From the NCBI GenBank assembly GCA_002085285.1, contig NATK01000047.1, positions 1 to 9,232 of the forward strand: a stretch of DNA of 9,232 nt, read 5' to 3'. The translations under genes and the position numbers were made by a program. Numbering within the stretch: position 1 is the stretch's first letter; the number at the start of each line of letters is the position of its first letter. The DNA is from Candidatus Latescibacteria bacterium 4484_7. GTDB lineage: Bacteria; Krumholzibacteriota; Krumholzibacteriia; Krumholzibacteriales; Krumholzibacteriaceae. The notes under the pieces are model-generated. The model saw only the letters and a program-made list of their open reading frames with translations, made no database searches and was not told where the DNA came from. Positions 1 through 6,815 of the stretch are shown in pieces.

Positions 1-119
1 CCCGATCCCGAATCGGGGATGTGTTCGATGGAATACAGCGTGACCAGCCCAAACGCCATGATCAAAACCACAGCGATGACGATGAGCCAATCAGCGTCCT
101 TGAACAATCTGCTGTTCAC
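1..119 (-). CDS. rodA: RodA (SEDS peptidoglycan glycosyltransferase), N-terminal fragment
   Basis: Only the first 39 codons are in the window; the gene continues past the left edge. The visible peptide begins VNSRLFKDADWLIVIAVV and enters a first hydrophobic membrane helix (about residues 11-28), ending near a YSIEH segment. This is typical of the N-terminus of RodA/FtsW proteins. RodA is the SEDS-family polymerase that builds glycan strands from lipid II in the rod complex with PBP2. The start is inferred: GTG at 119-117 has a GAGAGGG Shine-Dalgarno about 7 bases upstream and lies 2 bases past the mrdA stop. An in-frame GTG at 125-123 would overlap that stop but has almost no spacing from the same ribosome site. 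The position directly after the PBP2 gene, as in the classic mrdA-rodA pair, is the main support. FtsW is the alternative, made unlikely by this context. Confidence 0.82.
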   Translation of the reverse strand, partial: MNSRLFKDADWLIVIAVVLIMAFGLVTLYSIEHIPDSGS

Positions 120-121
120 CC

Positions 122-1957
122 TCACTCCCTCTCTTCCACCGACGCCAAAGACATAAAATAGCGGGCAAGTATCCTGCCGGCGACGGGTGCTGCAGCCGAA
201 CCACCGTGCCCCGCATTCTCCATTACTATCGCCAGAACAATCCTTGGCCTGTCCGCCGGCGCAAAACAAACGAATATCGCGTGATCCTTGCCGTGGGGAT
301 TTTGAGCCGTGCCCGTCTTGCCGGCGACGACCAATCCCGGCACTCTCGCCGCCCTGCCGGTCCCCTTTTCTCCTTCTACGACGTCTATCATCGCCCTTCT
401 AACAGCGAGGAGCGATCTCTTATCGAGGCCGTCTATCATCGATGGCTTTTCATAGGCTTTGTAGACGACCTTGCCGTTCGCATCAACGATCTCTTTCACA
501 ACATGCGGATGCACCATCTTGCCTCCGTTGGCGAAAACAGACGCCATGGAACAGAGCTGAATCGGAGTGACAAGGACCTCTCCCTGTCCAATCGAGTAGT
601 TGAGAAGATGCCCTTTCGTCCATTTTCTCTTGCCGTACTTCTTGTCGAAATATCTATGACCCGGGATATTTCCTCTCGCCTCTCCCGGCAGGTCCACTCC
701 CGTTCTTTTGCCCAATCCGAAATCGTGGCCCGCCCTTGCGAACTGGTCAACAGACAACCTCTCGCCGAGCTGATAGAAATAGATGTCACACGACTGAACG
801 ATTGCATCGTGCATATTCAAAGCTCCATGCCCATTCTCTTTCCAGCACCCGAAGTAACGATTCCCGAACTTGTACGTGCCAAGGCATGGTTTGAGCCTCT
901 GACCCATCGATACCAACCCATCCGAAAGAGCTGCGTACGCCGTAATGAGCTTGAAAACCGATCCCGGAGGGTACAGAGCCTGAATCGCTCTGTCGAAGAG
1001 AGGCTTCGAAGGATCGTTGTTGAGCTTGTTCCATTCGACGCCAGAAATACCCCTAAGAAAGATGTTGGGATCGTATACCGGCCTGCTCATCATGGCGAGG
1101 ACCGCTCCAGTTGCGGGATCCATCGCGACGACCGCTCCCCTTTCCCAGTCGAACGACTCTTCAACAATCCCCTGAAGACCTGAGTCTATTGTCAAAATGA
1201 GGTCACACCCGGGTATTGGGACTTTGGGACTGGCGATCCCTCCATATTCCGCACTGTTTTCATCGACGTCAATCTCTCCCAGTGTATTTCCGTCCGCACT
1301 CACCTCGACGACTCTCGCTCCGTCGATGCCTTTGAGATACCTGTCATATTGCAGTTCTACACCGGTCCTTCCTATGATGTCTCCTCTGTGCAGAGATTTT
1401 TCTCTCTCTATCTCCCCTTCCGTCACCTCGCCGACATAGCCAAGGACATGGGCAGCCAGTTCCCCCTTCGGATAGAAACGTCTCGGTTTCATGACGAGTT
1501 TGAAAAAGGGAAAGAGAAACCTATTTTCGCGCAAGACCGATATCTGCTTCTTGTCTGCACTTTGCACGACCGTCATTTCCCTGCCGTCCGGATATTTCTT
1601 CAGCCATTCGTTGATGTCCCTTTCAAGTCCCTCGCCGTCGACACCGAGAAGTTTGCACGCGAGTTTGAGCCGCTCTTTTTTGTTATTGATCTTCAGCGGC
1701 AGGATATCTATCTGATAGACCGGCATGTTCCCAACGAGCTTTTCACCGTTACGGTCCTTGATCAAACCTCTCGGAGCAAGTACCCTTTCCCTCTGAATTC
1801 GGTTGAAGAAGGCGAGCTTCGAGTAGTAACCGTGCCGAATGACCTGATAGTAGAAAAGCCTCGAGACAAAAATAAGAATCAAAAGCAGAAAGAGAAAGGT
1901 AAGTTTTCTCTTCCTGATATCAAGATTGGGCTCTCTGATTCCATCGAACAATTCCAT
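122..1957 (-). CDS. mrdA: Penicillin-binding protein 2 (rod-complex transpeptidase)
   Basis: Class B penicillin-binding protein of 611 residues, a normal length for PBP2. It cross-links peptidoglycan in the periplasm during cell elongation, working with RodA and activated by MreC. One N-terminal membrane anchor lies at about residues 19-37, after a basic cytoplasmic tail. The pedestal domain begins with the APRGLIKDRNG motif (61-71). The transpeptidase domain holds DPATGAVLAMMSRP (280-293), the SxxK motif at S333-V-F-K336 (S333 is the acylated serine), SxD at S389-C-D391, and KTGTAQNP starting at K547. IGQGE at 456-460 is the usual conserved segment. Cys358, Cys371, His377 and Cys390 could form a metal site (see findings). 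The ATG at 1957 has only a weak GGGA/AGGG ribosome site. The 89 bases between it and mreD show no convincing promoter, so it is probably transcribed from the mre promoter. The name FtsI/PBP3 is excluded by operon position and the SxD triplet. Confidence 0.96.
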   Translation of the reverse strand: MELFDGIREPNLDIRKRKLTFLFLLLILIFVSRLFYYQVIRHGYYSKLAFFNRIQRERVLAPRGLIKDRNGEKLVGNMPVYQIDILPLKINNKKERLKLACKLLGVDGEGLERDINEWLKKYPDGREMTVVQSADKKQISVLRENRFLFPFFKLVMKPRRFYPKGELAAHVLGYVGEVTEGEIEREKSLHRGDIIGRTGVELQYDRYLKGIDGARVVEVSADGNTLGEIDVDENSAEYGGIASPKVPIPGCDLILTIDSGLQGIVEESFDWERGAVVAMDPATGAVLAMMSRPVYDPNIFLRGISGVEWNKLNNDPSKPLFDRAIQALYPPGSVFKLITAYAALSDGLVSMGQRLKPCLGTYKFGNRYFGCWKENGHGALNMHDAIVQSCDIYFYQLGERLSVDQFARAGHDFGLGKRTGVDLPGEARGNIPGHRYFDKKYGKRKWTKGHLLNYSIGQGEVLVTPIQLCSMASVFANGGKMVHPHVVKEIVDANGKVVYKAYEKPSMIDGLDKRSLLAVRRAMIDVVEGEKGTGRAARVPGLVVAGKTGTAQNPHGKDHAIFVCFAPADRPRIVLAIVMENAGHGGSAAAPVAGRILARYFMSLASVEERE

Positions 1958-2046
1958 GCCCTATTCCCGATCGCGACACTCTGATTCAAACCAAAAATGA
2001 AGGATAACACCCTCGCAGATATTCCTTGCCGTTTCCAAACAACATT

Positions 2047-2550
2047 TCATTCGATTCTGCTTCTTTGCCTTACAACGCCGATCATCCCCAACCCGAAAAC
2101 CAGTATATAGAGGACACCGCCGAGAAGAGCCGAATAAACTGCGGTGAGCAGCGAATACCTGAAAAATGAACCAAGGACATTGGTGAATGAAAAAGAGTAA
2201 ACTACGTTGAGTGAGATGATGTCGTTTATGAGAACTGCGGAAAATATCAACGCAATGAAATATAGGATGTTGTGAGGCAAATACTCCCCGCCTATTCTTG
2301 CTATCCCGTAGGCTATCAGCGACTTGGCGAAGGCGTTCATTCCAAGGAAAGCCGGGCTGGCAAGGTCCTGTATAAACCCGAGGGAAAATCCTATTATGAC
2401 CGCCGCAATCACATTTCTGTTCAAAGCCAGGGCAACGAGAATCACTATGAGAAAATCCGGCTTCGCGCCGGCGATTGCAACCTTGTCAGCAATAGTCAAT
2501 TGAAGTATAAGGCCCAAAATAAAGATGACCAGCACTTTTACAGGGTTCAT
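2047..2550 (-). CDS. mreD: MreD, membrane protein of the rod-shape complex
   Basis: MreD is a small integral membrane protein of the elongasome that pairs with MreC and helps regulate the PBP2-RodA synthase. The predicted protein is 167 residues, the usual size, and almost entirely hydrophobic, with about five or six membrane segments (roughly 4-21, 30-47, 49-61, 75-87, 95-117, 133-160). The family hallmark GFIQDLASPAFLGMNA spans residues 58-73. The start is the ATG at 2550-2548, whose last three bases plus the next form an ATGA overlap with the mreC stop (TGA 2549-2547). The frame is open to 2613, but that extension is charged and overlaps mreC, so it is not the start. The overlap and lack of a strong ribosome site suggest translational coupling to mreC. 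The name rests on the motif, topology and position. Confidence 0.94.
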   Translation of the reverse strand: MNPVKVLVIFILGLILQLTIADKVAIAGAKPDFLIVILVALALNRNVIAAVIIGFSLGFIQDLASPAFLGMNAFAKSLIAYGIARIGGEYLPHNILYFIALIFSAVLINDIISLNVVYSFSFTNVLGSFFRYSLLTAVYSALLGGVLYILVFGLGMIGVVRQRSRIE

Positions 2551-3401
2551 TTCACACCGCTCTTTTTCCTCGAGAGCTTTTCCAGCTCGTCGTAGATTTC
2601 GTTCTCTTCCCACTTCCTGCCGCCGACCACGATAAAGAGCTCCTCGAGCTTGTTGAGATCACTGAAGGCCACAGCCGACACCTTCCTCGCGAGGCCCCCC
2701 TTCTCGTCGGCTACATGAAATATCGTTCCGACGGTAAAACCCTTGGGAAAAAGTTTGCCGAAGCCGCTCGTGATCAATGTATCCTGCGGCCTTACATCCT
2801 CACTGCTCCCCACGTACTCGAGCGAAAAGAGGTTGCCCCTTTCCCATTCGAGAATACCAACTACGCGGCTCCTCTTGTCGATGCAGCTCACCGAACACGA
2901 TTTGTTATTGATGAGCATCACCCGCGCAGAGTGCGGAAATACCTCTATGACCCTTCCAACGAGCCCTCTGTAGTCGACTACGGCCATTCCCACCTTTACC
3001 CCGTCCACCTTCCCTCGATCTACAACCACAGAGTGAAGAAACCGCTCCGATGAATTGGCGATAACTTCGCACGGCATAAATCGATAGAAAGAATCCTCCT
3101 TGAATCCGAGCAGTTTTCTCAACCTGTTCCGCTCGTCCCTGAATTGCAACAGCCTTTCCCTTTCATGATAGAGAGTCGCAACCATCCGTTTCAGATCGGT
3201 GTTCTCCTGCCGCAACTCCTCGACCGATGCGAAGTAGCGTGAAACCTTATTCACGGGATAAAGTAAAAACGAAGTCACCACCTTCGCCTTGTTCACCTTG
3301 CTCGCTTCAGGCAGATTGAGAAATACGAGCGAGACGACGAGAACAGCAACGAGAACCGTCTTGTCCAAATGTTTGTCGAATAGGAAGGCTAAAAATTGCA
3401 T
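2547..3401 (-). CDS. mreC: MreC, periplasmic rod-shape scaffold protein
   Basis: MreC is a bitopic inner-membrane protein whose periplasmic part contacts PBP2 and shifts it to its active state. The protein has 284 residues. A single membrane helix lies at about 13-30, then a coiled coil at about 57-97 rich in charged heptads (EELRQENTDLKRM), then the LGF bend (98-100). The two-lobed beta domain from about 108 to 262 contains VVVDRGKVDGVKVGMAVV (125-142), GLVGRV (146-151), SGFGKLFPKGFTVGTI (212-227) and DLNKLEELFIV (248-258), all matching the MreC family pattern. The C-terminal 25 residues are charged. The ATG at 3401-3399 lies 2 bases after the mreB stop; no strong Shine-Dalgarno is visible, so translation is probably coupled. 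Four bases overlap mreD. Confidence 0.96.
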   Translation of the reverse strand: MQFLAFLFDKHLDKTVLVAVLVVSLVFLNLPEASKVNKAKVVTSFLLYPVNKVSRYFASVEELRQENTDLKRMVATLYHERERLLQFRDERNRLRKLLGFKEDSFYRFMPCEVIANSSERFLHSVVVDRGKVDGVKVGMAVVDYRGLVGRVIEVFPHSARVMLINNKSCSVSCIDKRSRVVGILEWERGNLFSLEYVGSSEDVRPQDTLITSGFGKLFPKGFTVGTIFHVADEKGGLARKVSAVAFSDLNKLEELFIVVGGRKWEENEIYDELEKLSRKKSGVK

Positions 3402-3403
3402 CT

Positions 3404-4438
3404 TTAGAATCTGGAACTCTTCATGATAATACGTTCATACATATATAGATTACTCAGGATCTTTCCGCTTCCAAGAACGACGCATGTCAAAGGATCCTCT
3501 ACGGTATTTATCGGGAGATTCGTTTCTTCTTTGAGCAGAACATCGAGGCCCCTGAGGAGCGAGCCTCCGCCGGTGATCACTATACCTCTATCAACTATAT
3601 CGGCGGCAAGTTCCGGTGGAGTCTGTTCGAGGGCTGCGCGGAGTGCAGTGACTATCTGAGACAGAGGTTCGGCAAGAGCCTCTCTAATCTCGACACTGGA
3701 AATACGCAAGGTCTTCGGAATACCCGAGACGAGGTCGCGCCCCTTGATCTCCACCTCCTCCTCTTTGGACAACTTCGTAGCCGAGCCGATCATCATCTTG
3801 ACGTGCTCAGCCGTTTGGTCCCCGATGAGAAGATTGTACGCTTTCTTGATATGCTGCACAATCGCTTCGTCCATCTCATCTCCGCCGACACGGATCGACA
3901 TGTCGGTCACAATTCCGTTCAATGCGATGACGGCTATCTCGGTCGTTCCACCGCCAATGTCTATCACCATGTTCCCCGAGGGCTTGTCAACGGGCAGGCC
4001 CACACCTATAGCGGCTGCTATCGGCTCGGCGACGAGGTAGACCTCCCTTGCACCAGCGTTCTGAGCCGAATCGGTCACAGCGCGCCTCTCCACCTCTGTT
4101 ATCCCGGATGGAACGCTGATAACGATCCTCGGTCTTATGAAGAAACGTTTCTTCTGCGACTTCCTTATGAATTCCCGCAGCATCACCTCCGTTATCTCGA
4201 AGTCGGCTATCACACCGTCTTTCATCGGTCTTATGGCTACGATATGATCGGGAGTCTTGCCGAGCATCGACTTTGCCTCCGCCCCTACGGCATAGACCTT
4301 CTTCGTCTTCTGATCCACAGCTACGACCGACGGCTCGTTCAAGACGATACCGCTGCCCTTGAGATAGACGAGAGTGTTCGCAGTGCCCAAATCTATCGCA
4401 ATATCATTGGAAAAATATGTCGCCAGCTTCGAGAACAA
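3404..4438 (-). CDS. mreB: MreB, actin-like cell-shape protein
   Basis: MreB is the bacterial actin homologue. It polymerises with ATP on the inner face of the membrane and guides the cell-wall synthesis complex. The protein has 344 residues, full length for the family. Motifs in order are phosphate-1 DLGTANT (16-22), LNEPSVVA (33-40), the AEPIAAAIG segment with the likely catalytic glutamate E138, phosphate-2 DIGGGTTE (160-167) and the adenosine motif ITGGGSLLRGLD (288-299). The start is TTG at 4438-4436. The frame upstream is closed by TAA at 4468-4466 with no ATG or GTG between, and the first residues (FSKLATYFSNDIAID) align with usual MreB N-termini, so TTG is the only sensible start. A purine-rich ribosome site (AAGGAAAGGGGG) fills the 19-base gap after radC. 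This is the first of the mreBCD genes and is probably co-transcribed with radC. Confidence 0.98.
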   Translation of the reverse strand: MFSKLATYFSNDIAIDLGTANTLVYLKGSGIVLNEPSVVAVDQKTKKVYAVGAEAKSMLGKTPDHIVAIRPMKDGVIADFEITEVMLREFIRKSQKKRFFIRPRIVISVPSGITEVERRAVTDSAQNAGAREVYLVAEPIAAAIGVGLPVDKPSGNMVIDIGGGTTEIAVIALNGIVTDMSIRVGGDEMDEAIVQHIKKAYNLLIGDQTAEHVKMMIGSATKLSKEEEVEIKGRDLVSGIPKTLRISSVEIREALAEPLSQIVTALRAALEQTPPELAADIVDRGIVITGGGSLLRGLDVLLKEETNLPINTVEDPLTCVVLGSGKILSNLYMYERIIMKSSRF

Positions 4439-4457
4439 GGGCGTCCCCCTTTCCTTG

Positions 4458-5144
4458 CTACCCCTTTATCAGACCTCTTTCGCGCATACTTACAAACCTA
4501 CCGTCACCGAGGATTATGTGATCCATCAGCTCTATCCCCAAAAGCCTTCCAGCTCGAGAGAACCTGAATGTAAGCTCTTCATCCTCCCTGCTCGGTTCCG
4601 GGTCACCCGTAGGATGGTTGTGCACGAGTATTATACCCGCGGCACTCGAAGTCACTGCAAGCTTGAATGTCTCTCTCGGGTGGACGAGAGCGGCGTTCAA
4701 AGACCCAATCGCCACTGTAACAATCCTCAGGATGGTATTCTTCGTGTTGAGAAGAACTGCCTTGAAATACTCCCTGTCAAGCCCCTTGAATTCCGGAAAC
4801 ATTAGTCTCGCCAGATCTTCAGGAGAAGAAATCCTTCGCGTTGTCCTCTCTCTCTCCTCAATGACACTCCTTCTCCCCAGTTCGAGGGCGGATTTGATAC
4901 GAAGAGCCGTCATCTTCCCAACTCCCTTTATCGCCACAAGTTCGTCAATATCAGATTCGAATATATCCGATAAGTTGTCGAATCGAAAAACGAGCCTTGC
5001 AGCGACATCCTGCGCTCGCTGCGAATCCAATCCCGTTACGATAGCAAGGAGCTCTATATCACTGAGTGTTTCTATCCCTCTCAAGAGGGAATGTCTCAGA
5101 AATCCACTCGCCTTATCATCTCTCCCTTGCATCACAACCACCAC
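4458..5144 (-). CDS. radC: RadC-family JAMM/MPN domain protein
   Basis: RadC (JAB/MPN) family protein of 228 residues. The name came from a supposed DNA-repair role in E. coli that was later disputed; the biochemical function is still unclear. The N-terminal part carries the LSDIELLAIVTG segment (27-38) and a helix-hairpin-helix DNA-binding motif, IKGVGKMTALRI (72-83). The C-terminal metalloprotease-like fold has the glutamate of HPRETF (E158) and the zinc motif H175-N-H177-P-T-G-D-P-E-P-S185-R-E-D188. All the usual ligands are present. The start is uncertain: GTG at 5144 has AGGAAG 4 bases upstream (core AGGA 6 bases), while ATG at 5132-5130 is an alternative 4 codons inside. The stop is TAG at 4460-4458, 19 bases before mreB. 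radC directly upstream of mreBCD is a common arrangement in bacteria. Confidence 0.95.
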   Translation of the reverse strand: MVVVMQGRDDKASGFLRHSLLRGIETLSDIELLAIVTGLDSQRAQDVAARLVFRFDNLSDIFESDIDELVAIKGVGKMTALRIKSALELGRRSVIEERERTTRRISSPEDLARLMFPEFKGLDREYFKAVLLNTKNTILRIVTVAIGSLNAALVHPRETFKLAVTSSAAGIILVHNHPTGDPEPSREDEELTFRFSRAGRLLGIELMDHIILGDGRFVSMRERGLIKG

Positions 5145-5159
5145 CCATCTTCCTGTCGA

Positions 5160-5188
5160 AAGCTAACAGAAGAGTAAAATCAATTCAA
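5160..5188 (-). promoter_or_regulatory. Candidate sigma70-type promoter for the radC-mreBCD-mrdA-rodA operon
   Basis: On the minus strand TTGAAT (5188-5183) and TAGCTT (5165-5160) are separated by 17 bases, each matching the sigma70 consensus at 4 of 6 positions. It is the best pair I found in the 159 bases upstream of radC. The predicted transcript start, near 5153, would fall within the AGGAAG ribosome site of the GTG start. That would favour initiation at the ATG at 5132 or an upstream promoter. No strong terminator separates the rhomboid gene from radC, so read-through from above is also possible. Confidence 0.3.
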
Positions 5189-5303
5189 GTTTTTTTAACC
5201 GAATCACCGGAATCTGATGAATGGACGTATATTCAATCCAGCAAATTCCGCAACCTTCAACCCGAATCCGCCGATTGTGACCCTTCCCGTTCAACGTTGT
5301 GTC

Positions 5304-6530
5304 TCATCCCGCTGCTTCACCAAGCCTCATCATCTCTGATTTGGCAAAGTCGACCCATGAATCATCGGGGTAGAAACTTACAAGTCTTTTATAGAAGGAA
5401 AGAGCCTCCCCGGGCTTGTTGAAGCGCCTCTCCATGATATTTGCCATCCTTAGATGAATGAAAGGCGCATCTTCCGACCATGGGTACATCTCGAGAAATC
5501 TCCTGTAGGCGGTCACCGCCGAACCGAATTTGAGAGTCCGCTCCATCCCATACGCCAGATCGAGATGCATCTTCTCCGGGAGCACAAAATCGCTTATGTT
5601 CTTCATTGCCTCGATGAACGTCGTCTCTGCCTTGTCCCTCAACTTCGCTTGCAAATACTTCTTTATTGCGAGGGAATAAATCCTGCGCGCCGAATTCCTG
5701 TCCCCCGTGCAGAGAAAAGCCCTTGCAGCCTCTGGGTACACGTCGATATCGTCGGGATTCTTATCGATGTAATTGAGATACTCTCCCTGAGCAGCGAACC
5801 ACTCGGCCTTCTCGAAATAGTTGCGAGCATGAACCAGATGCTTTTCGGCTCCCGCATCCTTCACTGCACCGAAGGCGGCGGCAAGCAGGACCCCTGCGAG
5901 GAAGCTGCCGACATGAACGCTGTAGGCGACATGAATGCCCGAGATACCGAACTGCATCACAGATCTAACGCTCTGGAGCAGGAACCATAGAAGCACTGCG
6001 AGAACCGATGGCACATACACCCTGCCGGCCTTGTTAATAGCCTGTAAGGGGAAAAATACCCAGTAGGCTATCTTAATGCGGCTGTAGTAGAATCTCAGAA
6101 CGAAAGCGCCCAGAAGCCCGGATGTCGCTCCGGATGCCCCGATCACGCCTGACTGCAGGTCATGCGGCGAAAAGATGCTGGTGAGAAAGAGATGCGTATA
6201 AGCCCCCGCAATGCTCGAAAGGGTAAAGATGAGAAAGAACCTGAAAGGACCGTAGCGGTCCTCCACGACACGACCGAATACAATGAGGTAAAGGATGTTT
6301 ACACCTATGTGAATCCATCCGCCGTGGAGATACGCATGCGTTATGGCTGTCGCTATCGACGGCCGCGAAGGGTCGAATATCATCGCATAGAAGTTCCACC
6401 AGCGGCTGAACGGGTTGTATTTGAAGAAAAGGAAACAGATTACGAGGAACACAGAGAGAAAGTACGTGATCGTAGCTCTCCTCGTAACCTTGATATCGAG
6501 GCCTATGGGGAAATAGTAGAAGAAATACAC
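5304..6530 (-). CDS. Rhomboid intramembrane serine protease with C-terminal TPR-like domain
   Basis: Predicted inner-membrane rhomboid protease of 408 residues, cleaving substrate membrane helices within the bilayer. The first 225 residues carry about six membrane segments. The rhomboid signatures are all present: H74-I-G-V-N78 (the HxxxN of the second helix), GRVVEDRYG (86-94), the catalytic serine in G131-A-S133-G134, and the catalytic histidine H206 in SVHVGSFLAG. Residues from about 230 to 405 are soluble, charged and helical, with repeats resembling TPRs (for example ARNYFEKAEWF and AVTAYRRFLEMYP), presumably a cytosolic binding domain. The layout recalls B. subtilis YqgP/GluP, which also carries TPRs after its rhomboid core, but its N-terminal soluble domain is absent here. 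The start is GTG at 6530-6528, with AGGAGG 4 bases upstream; no ATG fits better. The substrate cannot be predicted. Confidence 0.92.
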   Translation of the reverse strand: MYFFYYFPIGLDIKVTRRATITYFLSVFLVICFLFFKYNPFSRWWNFYAMIFDPSRPSIATAITHAYLHGGWIHIGVNILYLIVFGRVVEDRYGPFRFFLIFTLSSIAGAYTHLFLTSIFSPHDLQSGVIGASGATSGLLGAFVLRFYYSRIKIAYWVFFPLQAINKAGRVYVPSVLAVLLWFLLQSVRSVMQFGISGIHVAYSVHVGSFLAGVLLAAAFGAVKDAGAEKHLVHARNYFEKAEWFAAQGEYLNYIDKNPDDIDVYPEAARAFLCTGDRNSARRIYSLAIKKYLQAKLRDKAETTFIEAMKNISDFVLPEKMHLDLAYGMERTLKFGSAVTAYRRFLEMYPWSEDAPFIHLRMANIMERRFNKPGEALSFYKRLVSFYPDDSWVDFAKSEMMRLGEAAG

Positions 6531-6730
6531 CTCTCCTCCTCGGATTCATCCACGGAGGGTCAGTGCAAATAACAGACCAGAAGAAAAGATACGTAGAAAT
6601 ATGTTATATAAACTGCTTCAGTTCAGCAAATAACGATAAAGCCAATCGACGATCTACTGCGTTGGGAAAGGGGTAACAAAGCAAGAGGGGGATGAGAGCC
6701 CCATAGTAAAACTCCTAAAATCGGGATTCC

Positions 6731-6758
6731 ATTATCTCGGCACGAGGGTAATGGCAAA
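6731..6758 (-). promoter_or_regulatory. Possible promoter for the rhomboid gene, just past the barrel-gene terminator
   Basis: Minus strand: TTTGCC (6758-6753), a 16-base spacer and GATAAT (6736-6731). The -10 matches 5 of 6 consensus bases; the -35 is poor. It overlaps the U-rich tail of the preceding terminator, so termination and fresh initiation would be back to back. A second AT-rich candidate, TATATA at 6610-6605 followed by ACAT, lies nearer the gene but has no recognisable -35. Between them is a 16-codon ORF (6704-6654) with a good ribosome site. Which, if any, drives the gene cannot be decided by eye. Confidence 0.25.
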
Positions 6759-6792
6759 GAAAAGGGGAGAGGGCCATAAGGCTCTCTCCCCT
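6756..6792 (-). terminator. Intrinsic terminator of the outer-membrane barrel gene
   Basis: On the minus strand, 24 bases after the barrel stop codon, AGGGGAGAGAGCC (6792-6780) pairs with GGCCCTCTCCCCT (6775-6763) around a 4-base loop TTAT. There are 13 positions with a single A-C mismatch. The stem is followed by a T-rich tail, TTTCTTT (6762-6756). The stem strength, small loop and tail are textbook for a rho-independent terminator. The plus strand has no matching T tract, so it acts in one direction only. Confidence 0.92.
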
Positions 6793-6815
6793 TGGATCAT
6801 CAGCTCAAAGCCGTC

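Noticed and set aside
1..17. Inverted repeat CCCGAT-N5-ATCGGG at the left edge, possible hairpin or repeat end
   Set aside because: It lies inside the rodA reading frame (codons for PDSGSG) and has no T tract or second copy in the window.
206..1183. Long plus-strand open frame opposite mrdA
   Set aside because: It is antisense to a gene with every PBP2 motif, and its translation shows no domain or sensible composition.
1958..2046. Separate promoter for mrdA in the mreD-mrdA gap
   Set aside because: Only poor -10 and -35 matches are present; co-transcription with mreBCD is simpler.
2551..2613. 21-residue N-terminal extension of mreD
   Set aside because: It overlaps the mreC coding region and is charged, whereas the ATGA overlap at 2550 gives a typical MreD start.
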